This document shows, in pieces, positions 1 through 6,293 of a stretch of 9,581 bases of DNA (positions within the stretch are counted from its first letter, which is position 1; each line of letters begins with the position of its first letter). The DNA is from Clostridia bacterium (GTDB lineage: Bacteria > Bacillota_A > Clostridia > Oscillospirales > CAG-272): contig JAFTRB010000050.1 of assembly GCA_017462445.1 (NCBI GenBank), forward strand, positions 1 to 9,581, read 5' to 3'. A program made the position numbers and the translations under genes. The notes under the pieces were generated by a model. That model saw only the letters and a list, made by a program, of their open reading frames with translations, did no database searches and was not told the DNA's origin.

Positions 1-843
1 CTTCAGACGCTCGGAGTCCACCCCCTCCTTTAACGCAAGATTATTGATAGGGCAGAAGGAGAAGAATACCTTTACTCCTTTTTCATTAAGCGTTGCGGTA
101 TAATCGTTGAAGTAGTCTATAAAATCCGTGGAGATAATTTCCCTCTCAAAGCCAAAGAGCGTGTTGGGGTCATATCCCATTGCCATCGTGTTGTAGGGAC
201 GGGGATAGCAAATATCACCGTAGGTGTCAAAGCTCTTGATATTATATACTCCCGAGGGGTTTGGCTTTTCGTCATACTCCTCCTTGCGTTCAAGATACTT
301 GTCAAATGAATCAAGGAGGGCATCCTTGTTCTCCACAGCTATAACATCATATAGCCCGCGGTCGACATCAATAGCCTGCCATACCGCATCAGCGCCGAAA
401 TAGAGGCTCATCGTTTGCGCATCAGGCTCCGGCGCAAATATCACGATATCCCCCGCATTCATTTTATCAATTGATAAATCAAGCATGACCTTAGAGCCCA
501 GAGTTGCGTATAGCCCAAAGTTGACAACCTCCATTCCCGTGTATCTTGACAACAGCTCGCTATCAAGACCGAAGGCAACAGATGAGCCGCCAACGACGGC
601 AATCTTAGGCTCGGTTATCGAGGATAGTCTTTCATACTTGTGACCAAGCTCGGCTACAAAAACATTATCATATATCGAGGGCGTATTTGCTCTTTCGTAG
701 GTATTATATAACGGTACAAGCACGATAGCCGCCGCAATCAATAATGCGATAACAGGATTAAAAACGCACCAGAATAGAATAGTCCACAGCTTGCTTTTTT
801 TCTTTGGTGCTTGGGGTTCTGCATTCTGCACAAGGTCAGACAT
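1..843 (-). CDS. Membrane-anchored SGNH-hydrolase-like protein (3' end beyond window)
   Basis: The reading frame is open from ATG at 843 to the window edge, giving 281 residues without a stop; the C terminus is missing. A short polar, lysine-containing N terminus (KKKSK at 14-18) is followed by one hydrophobic segment at about 20-45, as expected for a single-pass anchor with the rest outside the cell. Residues 81-94 (IAVVGGSSVAFGLD) look like block I of SGNH/GDSL esterases, with Ser87 or Ser88 as the likely nucleophile. VVNFGLYA at 106-113 fits the next conserved block. The catalytic Asp/His block near the C terminus is not in the window. Related anchored SGNH proteins act as O-acyltransferases or esterases on envelope polysaccharides; the substrate here is unknown. 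AGGAG at 850-854 sits 6 bases before the ATG. The gene is last in the visible operon, 13 bases after the four-cysteine gene. A DHHW/AlgX-like acetylation protein is a possible alternative. Confidence 0.75.
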   Translation of the reverse strand, partial: MSDLVQNAEPQAPKKKSKLWTILFWCVFNPVIALLIAAAIVLVPLYNTYERANTPSIYDNVFVAELGHKYERLSSITEPKIAVVGGSSVAFGLDSELLSRYTGMEVVNFGLYATLGSKVMLDLSIDKMNAGDIVIFAPEPDAQTMSLYFGADAVWQAIDVDRGLYDVIAVENKDALLDSFDKYLERKEEYDEKPNPSGVYNIKSFDTYGDICYPRPYNTMAMGYDPNTLFGFEREIISTDFIDYFNDYTATLNEKGVKVFFSFCPINNLALKEGVDSERLK

Positions 844-856
844 AGAGATCTCCTAA

Positions 857-1066
857 TTAAATTTGTTTGTTAACACTCTTATATTCGTCGTAGTAGCGAT
901 AGTAGTGACATCCGTTTGTGTCATTGCCGAGAAAGTCTGTCATCTCATCCTCGTCGAGGCTCAAGGAGCAGGTGTATTCCTCGGCATATTCATCATAGAC
1001 AAAGAATTCGCAGCTCTCGCAGCTGGAGGGCTGCTTTGGCATATATTTTGAGAAATCAAGCGCCAT
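857..1066 (-). CDS. Small four-cysteine protein, DUF6472-like
   Basis: This 69-residue protein starts MALDFSKYMP. It carries Cys16-x-x-Cys19, Cys33 and Cys53 in a very acidic, tyrosine-rich background, including LDEDEM at 37-42 and a C-terminal YYDEYKSVNKQI. The pattern suggests a single zinc- or metal-binding knuckle. From memory it matches a widespread clostridial family of unknown function (I believe DUF6472), whose members share CxxC, a C-x-L-D-E-D stretch, a later Cys and an ending like DEYK..KQ. No role is known to me. An in-frame ATG at 1129 would add 21 residues inside the preceding gene. I prefer the ATG at 1066 because it overlaps the preceding TGA as TGATG, typical of translational coupling, and because family members start near here. 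A GGGAG lies about 10 bases upstream. It is the fourth gene of the Mrr operon. Confidence 0.8.
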   Translation of the reverse strand: MALDFSKYMPKQPSSCESCEFFVYDEYAEEYTCSLSLDEDEMTDFLGNDTNGCHYYRYYDEYKSVNKQI

Positions 1067-1572
1067 CAGCCCGCGCTCCCGGTGAATATCGAGAAAAGGG
1101 TTACTATAATGAAGATTGCAATAACGCATCCAATTCCAATGATAGATGTCAGCTTTTGCTTTTTTTCATCATCCTTGATTTTTTGAAGAAGCATCTTGAA
1201 TTCCTCGCTTGCCTGGTTTGCCAGCTCGCGAATTGCAATCTCGCTGGAGTCGTATTCGGATATTTTTACCTTTGTATCACTGACAAGGTCTTCAAAGTTT
1301 TTGATATCTCTTTCAAGAATGTCCTCATTAACCCTTCCGCTTTTCACCTCCGCGCCCAGAGAGAGACAGTATTCCTCGTTCTCGGGCGTGCTTTCCGTTC
1401 TTAGCACAAGTGTGACAGTGAGGTATTTAGCCTTTTCGGGGCTGTCCACCGACTTCATGATTCTGTCCATATAGTCATATTCAAGCTTTGCCGTAACCCC
1501 AAGGGTGTCAAAGCCCTCACCGCATTTGCTGACCGCCTCGGTCATTCTTTCCAGTGCTTCTTTATAGTTCAT
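1066..1572 (-). CDS. Tail-anchored coiled-coil membrane protein, paralogue 2
   Basis: This 168-residue protein is not a family I recognise. Residues 1-80 look like a small alpha/beta domain, with strands at LGVTAKLEY (24-32) and YLTVTLVLR (50-58). Residues 80-138 are highly charged and helical, probably coiled coil. A single hydrophobic helix at about 142-163 ends the protein, leaving only a short tail (TGSAG). There is no signal peptide, so the bulk should be cytoplasmic and held to the membrane by its C terminus. It resembles the gene just upstream: both have a beta-rich region, a shared SL-x-A-[DE]V motif (residues 71-76 here), an acidic E-x-LE-R helix, then a C-terminal membrane helix. 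GAGG at 1578-1581 lies 5 bases before the ATG, 16 bases after the upstream stop. The TGA overlaps the next start. Confidence 0.8.
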   Translation of the reverse strand: MNYKEALERMTEAVSKCGEGFDTLGVTAKLEYDYMDRIMKSVDSPEKAKYLTVTLVLRTESTPENEEYCLSLGAEVKSGRVNEDILERDIKNFEDLVSDTKVKISEYDSSEIAIRELANQASEEFKMLLQKIKDDEKKQKLTSIIGIGCVIAIFIIVTLFSIFTGSAG

Positions 1573-1588
1573 AATTGCCTCGTTTTAG

Positions 1589-2113
1589 TTAAAAAATAAG
1601 ATTTATGAGTATGCAGATCAATGCAATACCAAGCAATACACCTGTGGCAATCAGCGCCACCTTAAGATTGCTCTTGCTGGATGCGTTAAGCTTCTCCAGC
1701 ATATCGTTATATTCATCCATCAGCTCTTGGTCTATTTCTGCATTAAGCTCGCGGATGCAGGCGCCAATATCCTCGGCTGCCCTCAGCCTCAAGCTGACCT
1801 GCTCCAGTCTATCAAGCAGAGCCTCGCTTCTTTCCTCAAGTGTGTCCGGGTCCACCACGCATTCGTTTGTTACCGAGGATGCTAAAACATCCGCCTCCAG
1901 GGAAAGGAAAAGAATTTCGTTCAGCTCGGGTTGCTCGGCGGTTATTGAAATCGAGCCGAACATTGTTACAAGCTCCTCGCCGTCTTCTGTATCGTTATAG
2001 TTCTTTACAACCTCGCAATTCAGCTTTACCGGAATGCCATCAAGCATCTTCTTGGCTCCGTCCAGCCTGCTCTCTATATACTTTTCAGCCTCAGCTATTG
2101 TTAAAAGTGCCAT
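1589..2113 (-). CDS. Tail-anchored coiled-coil membrane protein, paralogue 1
   Basis: This 174-residue protein has no recognised family. Its layout is an N-terminal amphipathic helix (about 4-24), a beta-rich region (29-77, including FGSISITAE at 52-60 and ILFLSLEADV at 67-76), a long charged helix likely to form a coiled coil (about 88-145), and a strongly hydrophobic helix at 151-173 that ends at the C terminus (NLIF). With no signal peptide, a cytoplasmic head anchored in the inner membrane is expected. It is alignable by eye with the next gene over the beta region and helix, so the two probably arose by an old duplication and could form a hetero-oligomer (inference). A perfect GGAGG at 2118-2122 lies 4 bases before the ATG and fills the gap after the Mrr gene's TGA, so the two proteins are probably made together. 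Confidence 0.8.
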   Translation of the reverse strand: MALLTIAEAEKYIESRLDGAKKMLDGIPVKLNCEVVKNYNDTEDGEELVTMFGSISITAEQPELNEILFLSLEADVLASSVTNECVVDPDTLEERSEALLDRLEQVSLRLRAAEDIGACIRELNAEIDQELMDEYNDMLEKLNASSKSNLKVALIATGVLLGIALICILINLIF

Positions 2114-2123
2114 ACTTCCTCCG

Positions 2124-3095
2124 TCATATAATCCTTGTATCTATTGTATATTTTCCGTTTATTTTTTTGAGTCCGTACTTGCATCGTATCGCCATCTCGA
2201 ATATCTTATCTCCGTTTACGCCAACGCAGTTGTCAAGCCCATCGAGAAAGGCTCTTGCAGAGGGGTGAAAGTCGGAGGTTGTGGCAAATATTCCTCTGCT
2301 ACCTCCCGAGGCGCACACAGCGCCAAAGAAGCCCCGCACCACGGTCTCGGTGGAAAGCTCCAGCCTGTTCTTCGCCTGAACCATAATATTCTCGCGGAAG
2401 CCGAGCGGGTTAACCGTTTTCATTATTCCGTCAATTCCGCCATCTGCCGAGCCTCCGTTTACACGGTTCTCGCTGACAGTAATTCCAAAGCTGTCAAGGT
2501 ATTTGCCTAACAGTGTCATTATGTAATGCTCAAAGAATTCGCCGCCCTTTGAGTGAATTCTCGTGAGAAAGTCGGACTTAAGCGAGAGCATATCGCCGAT
2601 GTCATCCAGCTTCGCGCGCTTCTCCGGAGCAATGGAGTATTTACCCTTGTTTAGTACTATAAGTCCGGCGCGGATAAGCCTTGTGAGCGCGTTGCCATTC
2701 ATACTGAAGAGCGTCTCGTCGTCCTTAAGCGTCGCAGTTTTCGAGGTGCCAAGGGTGGCTTCAAGATGCTGCCTTATTTCGCTTTTGGTTCTGGGGCGCT
2801 TGTCAAGCAGGGATAGGATTTCCTTCTCCAGCCGCTCCGCTCTCAAAGCAACATAGCGGGAGGAGGAGCAAACAACAACATCCCCCTCAACCGAAAGCAC
2901 GCCTCCGTCGAGCATCTCGTCTACAACAGAGCCAACCTCGGCAGAGATTTCTGTACCTCGTCCAACCTCTCCGAGCGCGGAAATGGGTATACCGCTCAGC
3001 TCGGAGGCGACCGAGTCTACAAGGCTATCGCGGCTAAGCCTTTTTTTATTAACACAGCTTAATATAGCGTTATATATTTTCTTATGCCCGTACAT
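2124..3095 (-). CDS. Mrr-type restriction endonuclease-like protein
   Basis: This 323-residue protein belongs to the PD-(D/E)xK nuclease superfamily, Mrr_cat type. The catalytic domain spans about residues 180-300: GGEFFEHYI (184-192) supplies the conserved first-helix glutamates, NGGSADGGIDGI (213-224) the metal-binding Asp222 (with Asp218), and IMVQAKNR (237-244) the Q-x-K pair Gln240/Lys242. Residues 1-85 and 88-160 each read as winged-helix-like DNA-binding regions; the second has RTKSEIRQHL and a wing-like NKGKYSIAP. Mrr proteins cleave DNA, often methylated DNA, without a partner methylase, and none is seen nearby. Here the gene heads an operon with two membrane-anchored proteins, which is unusual for a plain type IV enzyme. 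GGAGG at 3101-3105 lies 5 bases before the ATG, and a good promoter precedes it. A housekeeping DNA-processing role cannot be excluded. Confidence 0.87.
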   Translation of the reverse strand: MYGHKKIYNAILSCVNKKRLSRDSLVDSVASELSGIPISALGEVGRGTEISAEVGSVVDEMLDGGVLSVEGDVVVCSSSRYVALRAERLEKEILSLLDKRPRTKSEIRQHLEATLGTSKTATLKDDETLFSMNGNALTRLIRAGLIVLNKGKYSIAPEKRAKLDDIGDMLSLKSDFLTRIHSKGGEFFEHYIMTLLGKYLDSFGITVSENRVNGGSADGGIDGIMKTVNPLGFRENIMVQAKNRLELSTETVVRGFFGAVCASGGSRGIFATTSDFHPSARAFLDGLDNCVGVNGDKIFEMAIRCKYGLKKINGKYTIDTRII

Positions 3096-3125
3096 ACAAT
3101 CCTCCGTATATACCTTCTCATCATT

Positions 3126-3154
3126 ATTCTAGCACAAATATGTTAATAATTCAA
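3126..3154 (-). promoter_or_regulatory. Sigma-A-type promoter of the Mrr operon
   Basis: On the minus strand, TTGAAT (3149-3154) and TAGAAT (3126-3131) are separated by exactly 17 bases. A TGC directly before the -10 gives an extended -10. Transcription should begin near 3119, leaving a leader of about 24 bases that contains little besides the GGAGG at 3101-3105. No operator-like inverted repeat is evident between the -35 and the start codon. It is the clearest promoter in the window and sits just after the upstream terminator, so the Mrr operon appears to be an independent transcription unit. Confidence 0.75.
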
Positions 3155-3160
3155 TATTTT

Positions 3161-3257
3161 TAAAAAATAAAGAGAACAATTTCGTGCCGTATGAGGAGAC
3201 GGGCGTGACAGCCTCCTTAAATTCAGCAACCAATCGTTCTCTTGTGCTTTATTTTTT
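3161..3257 (-). terminator. Long, multi-segment intrinsic terminator after the cyclase gene
   Basis: Read as minus-strand RNA, positions 3243-3232 pair with 3181-3170 in a continuous 12-base-pair stem (one G-U). Inside are a symmetric 3x3 internal loop, then UGCUG pairing with CGGCA (5 pairs), then a GC-rich 7-pair hairpin (AGGAGGC with GUCUCCU) with a 10-base loop. The 3' side runs directly into UAUUUUUU (3169-3162). A matching A-rich segment at the end of the coding region (around 3247-3257) could extend the stem across a 6-base bulge. It follows the cyclase stop codon immediately and precedes the Mrr promoter, so transcription termination is the obvious role. The length and near-continuous nested pairing exceed an ordinary terminator, so a small palindromic repeat or a stable RNA end is also possible. 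Confidence 0.65.
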
Positions 3258-4490
3258 TATTGCAACTACGCGCACAGGCGAGCCGTCAATATCAGATAGC
3301 TTAAGCGGAAGGGCAATTAGCTGAACCACCTCGCCAACAATTAAATCAAGATTTTTCAGGTTTTCAATGATGAAAACATTGTTGTCAGAGAGAATCTGGC
3401 TGTGACGGGAAAGTCTTGTGTCCCGGGGAGAGTCAACGCTAGGCGCGTCAACGCCAATAATGCGTATTCCTGCCCTTGTTATTTCCGCAGCCCCCCAGGT
3501 GTCAAGAGTGGGAAATCCGTCGAAGTAATCCTCCGTACCCCATTTCTTGTCCCAACCTGTGCAAAGCAGAATAAAATCCGCCTCGTCCAACCGTTCTCCA
3601 TAGCCCTTTATCAGCTCTCTTGATATGCTTTCTCCCTCCTTCAGACCTCGGCAATCAATAACCAGCGCCTTACCGATAAAGTAGTCGGCAGGAGCATCAG
3701 TAATCGTTCTTCCTCCGGCAAACAGGTGAGAGGGAGCATCAATATGCGTGCCTGTGTGCGTGCATATGGAAATATCGGTAATCCTCGGCTCGCGTTTGAA
3801 GTAATCCCCCTTCGTGACAAGCTTGGGGGCGGGATCGCCGGGGTAGACAGGCATTCCCTCGGTAATGGAGTGGGTGAGGTCGATCACCGTGGGAGTCTTG
3901 CTTACGGTCGGTCTTTTTGCCACCTCGGTGAGCCAGCTTGCCTCCAGCGCTGAAATATCATTCAATATCTCCTCGCTATCCTCGTGAAGATAGGGTGGAG
4001 TATCATCGATTCGGTTTATTGTAAGCATAATCCTGACTAACTCAATAGCATCGCGGACAAAGCTATCAATATCGGTTTCCTTTGCAATTATTGTATCTTG
4101 TCGGGGCTTATCCGAGAGGGAATAGCCGTGCCTTTTTATAAAATCCGCCATTTCATCGAAGTGGACTGCGGCAAGGCCGCTTCCCTCAAAAGCCTCCACT
4201 CCGCATTCCCAGCTCCTGTTGAGATCGGTAAGGACAATTTTGTCCTCATAATAGAGGCAGTATATCCCAAACACAAAGGAGTCGTAGGACTCAATTCCGT
4301 ACAGCTCGGGGTCGTCATCGTGCCTCCAATCAAACTCAATAGTGAATCCATCGCGGAAACGGTCTATCAAGCAGTAATCGCTGTACGCCTCTCTATAACT
4401 TAAGGGCTTTACTCTATAGAACACATATTCCTTTTGTCTTTCAAGGAAGAAGTCCTTCATTTTCAGGAAGTCGGAGTATAGCTTTTTCAT
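3249..4490 (-). CDS. Cyclase/kynurenine-formamidase-like hydrolase with unknown N-terminal domain
   Basis: From ATG 4490 this is a 413-residue protein (numbering here counts from a GTG two codons upstream). Residues 203-415 form a cyclase-family (KynB-like) metal hydrolase: VIDLTHSITEGMPVYPGD at the start, the metal-binding HTGTHIDAPSH (247-257), GVDAPSVD (348-355), and His365 and Glu378 (ENL) near the end. Known relatives hydrolyse N-formylkynurenine or related amides and lactones; no tryptophan-degradation genes are nearby, so the substrate is unknown. Residues 1-200 are extra: a beta-rich acidic domain (about 22-128, with many Tyr/Asp, e.g. FTIEFDWRHDDD at 51-62) and a helical linker (about 140-195). 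I do not recognise this domain. There is no Met or ribosome site at the domain junction, so the fusion looks genuine. The gene lies 27 bases after the ABC exporter and may share its transcript. Confidence 0.85.
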   Translation of the reverse strand: MKKLYSDFLKMKDFFLERQKEYVFYRVKPLSYREAYSDYCLIDRFRDGFTIEFDWRHDDDPELYGIESYDSFVFGIYCLYYEDKIVLTDLNRSWECGVEAFEGSGLAAVHFDEMADFIKRHGYSLSDKPRQDTIIAKETDIDSFVRDAIELVRIMLTINRIDDTPPYLHEDSEEILNDISALEASWLTEVAKRPTVSKTPTVIDLTHSITEGMPVYPGDPAPKLVTKGDYFKREPRITDISICTHTGTHIDAPSHLFAGGRTITDAPADYFIGKALVIDCRGLKEGESISRELIKGYGERLDEADFILLCTGWDKKWGTEDYFDGFPTLDTWGAAEITRAGIRIIGVDAPSVDSPRDTRLSRHSQILSDNNVFIIENLKNLDLIVGEVVQLIALPLKLSDIDGSPVRVVAIKK

Positions 4491-4495
4491 AAGCA

Positions 4496-4499
4496 CCTC
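4496..4499 (-). promoter_or_regulatory. Ribosome binding site fixing the cyclase start
   Basis: GAGG lies 5 bases upstream of ATG 4490. A GTG in the same frame at 4494-4496 overlaps this site and so cannot use it, and nothing purine-rich lies at a suitable distance upstream of the GTG. The ATG is therefore the likely start. Confidence 0.65.
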
Positions 4500-4517
4500 A
4501 AAAACAGATTAATTGGT

Positions 4518-6293
4518 TCAGTGAGCAAATTGGCTGTTGTAGAGCTGATAATAGAAGCCCTGCATTTTCAGAAGATCCTCGTGCGTACCCTTTTCCACAA
4601 TATTTCCGTCTCTCATAACAAGGATTACATCGGCCTCCCTGATTGTAGACAGGCGGTGCGCAACGATAACGCTGGTGCGCCCCTTCATCATCTCCAGGAA
4701 TGCCTTCTGTATACGGATCTCGGTTCTTGTATCTATGGAGGAGGTCGCCTCGTCAAGAATAAGCATTGGGGGTAAGCATAGCATAACTCTCGTAATGCAA
4801 AGCAGCTGCTTTTGTCCCTGGGACAGCTCCTCGCCGCCCTCGCCGATTTTTGTGTTATAGCCATTCTTCAGCCTCTTGATGAAGCTGTGAGCGTGGGATG
4901 CCTTGGCGGCTGCGATAACCTCCTCGTCGGTGGCGTCGGGCTTGCCGATAACAATGTTATCCCTGACAGTTCCGTTTTTAATCCAGGTTTCCTGAAGAAC
5001 CATTCCGTAGCTTTCACGAAGGCTGTCACGGGTTATCTCGCGAATATCTGTTCCCTCGACGCAGATTGAGCCGCTATTGACATCGTAGAAGCGCATAAGC
5101 AGGTTGATAAGCGTGGTTTTTCCGCAGCCCGTAGGGCCGACAATGGCAATCCTCTGTCCGGGGGAAACCTCGAGGCTTAATCCCTCTATAAGAGGTTTAT
5201 CGGCGGTATAGGAGAAGGATACATTCCTGATTGAAACATTGCCCTCCGCATCCTCAAGCACACGGGCGCCGTCGATATCGCCAGGCTCGGAGTGCATCTC
5301 AAGAAGCTCGAAAATTCTTCCTACGCAGGCCAACGCGTTCTGGAACTCGGTTATAACGCCGGAGATTTCATTGAAGGGCTTGGTGTACTGATTTACATAG
5401 GCAAGCAGCGCGGTCAGATGTCCTACCTCCAGCACAGCACAGCCTAAAACGGGCGCTCCAAGGATAACGATAAACGCGCCGACAAGTGCTACCACGGCAT
5501 AAACGAGATTGTTCACAAAGCGTGTGGTCGGGTTTGTAAGAGAGGAGAAGAATATAGCCTTAAGCGTACTTTTTTCAAGAGCCGCGTTGAGCCTGTCAAA
5601 TTCCTCAATAGCCTCGTCCTCGTGGGAAAAAGCCTTAACAACCTTTTGGTTTCCTATCATCTCGGAAAGATATCCGGTTTCCGCACCCTCGCAGACCGAT
5701 CTCTCGGCAAACATACTGTGGGTGCGAGAAGAGATGAATTTTGCAACGAAGAGCGATAGTGGGGTTAAAATTACCACAACAAGCGCCACAATCCAGTTGA
5801 TATATAGCATAAAGCCAAGAGTGCCAACGATGGTCAAAACACCGGTGAAAACCTGGGTAAAGCCAAGCAAAAGACCCTCGGCAAACTGGTCTGCATCGTT
5901 AATAATGCGGCTGACGATATCTCCGTGTGGGTGCGTATCCAGGGCGGAAAGCGGTAGCCCTCCAAGCTTGCGGAAGGCGTCGTTGCGGATATCCCGGACA
6001 ACATTGTATGCAATCCTGTTGTTTATAGCCGACATAATCCACTGGCAAAGGGCGGTCACGCCAATCAAAATAATAGAGAGAAGCAGCAGCTCCCAAACAC
6101 GCTCCATATCTACGTTTCCCTTGCCGATTATCAGATTTATCGCATCTCCTATCAGCATAGGAATGGCAAGCGTCAGCACAACGGTAATGAGCGCGAAGAG
6201 GATAGAGAAGGGAAGAAGCAGCTTGTATTTTCCGATATAGCCGAGAGCCTTTTTCAGCGTGCCCGGCCTGGCCTTAAGCTTTTCCTTAGCCAT
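4518..6293 (-). CDS. ABC exporter half-transporter with canonical ATPase site (TM288-like)
   Basis: This 591-residue protein has a six-helix type IV exporter membrane domain (about 1-325) followed by a nucleotide-binding domain. Visible motifs are Walker A GPTGCGKT (386-393), Q-loop Gln434, signature LSQGQ (490-494), Walker B LILDE with catalytic Glu515, and H-loop His546 in IVAHRLST. It therefore holds the Walker A/B half of the competent hydrolysis site, while its own signature is the non-canonical LSQGQ that faces the partner's degenerate site. This is the arrangement of TM287/TM288- and BmrCD-type heterodimers, often multidrug or peptide/lipid exporters; the substrate cannot be read from sequence. 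The start overlaps the end of the partner gene by 8 bases, with GGAGG at 6302-6306 inside the partner's coding end, so 1:1 coupled synthesis is likely. Confidence 0.93.
   Translation of the reverse strand: MAKEKLKARPGTLKKALGYIGKYKLLLPFSILFALITVVLTLAIPMLIGDAINLIIGKGNVDMERVWELLLLSIILIGVTALCQWIMSAINNRIAYNVVRDIRNDAFRKLGGLPLSALDTHPHGDIVSRIINDADQFAEGLLLGFTQVFTGVLTIVGTLGFMLYINWIVALVVVILTPLSLFVAKFISSRTHSMFAERSVCEGAETGYLSEMIGNQKVVKAFSHEDEAIEEFDRLNAALEKSTLKAIFFSSLTNPTTRFVNNLVYAVVALVGAFIVILGAPVLGCAVLEVGHLTALLAYVNQYTKPFNEISGVITEFQNALACVGRIFELLEMHSEPGDIDGARVLEDAEGNVSIRNVSFSYTADKPLIEGLSLEVSPGQRIAIVGPTGCGKTTLINLLMRFYDVNSGSICVEGTDIREITRDSLRESYGMVLQETWIKNGTVRDNIVIGKPDATDEEVIAAAKASHAHSFIKRLKNGYNTKIGEGGEELSQGQKQLLCITRVMLCLPPMLILDEATSSIDTRTEIRIQKAFLEMMKGRTSVIVAHRLSTIREADVILVMRDGNIVEKGTHEDLLKMQGFYYQLYNSQFAH

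Noticed and set aside
1067..1129. Longer start for the four-cysteine protein
   Set aside because: The 21 extra residues overlap the membrane-helix coding end of the preceding gene, and the TGATG overlap start fits coupling.
916..1404. A 162-codon plus-strand frame across the small-gene region
   Set aside because: It is opposite two coupled minus-strand genes with good ribosome sites and recognisable features, and has no motif of its own.
3162..3257. A MITE-like element suggested by inverted A/T-rich ends
   Set aside because: The right end overlaps the cyclase stop codon and coding end, no target-site duplication is evident, and a terminator explains the pairing and U tract.
5509..6240. A 243-codon open frame on the plus strand
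   Set aside because: It lies entirely opposite the second ABC subunit, has no family resemblance and no ribosome site; it is a shadow of the real gene.
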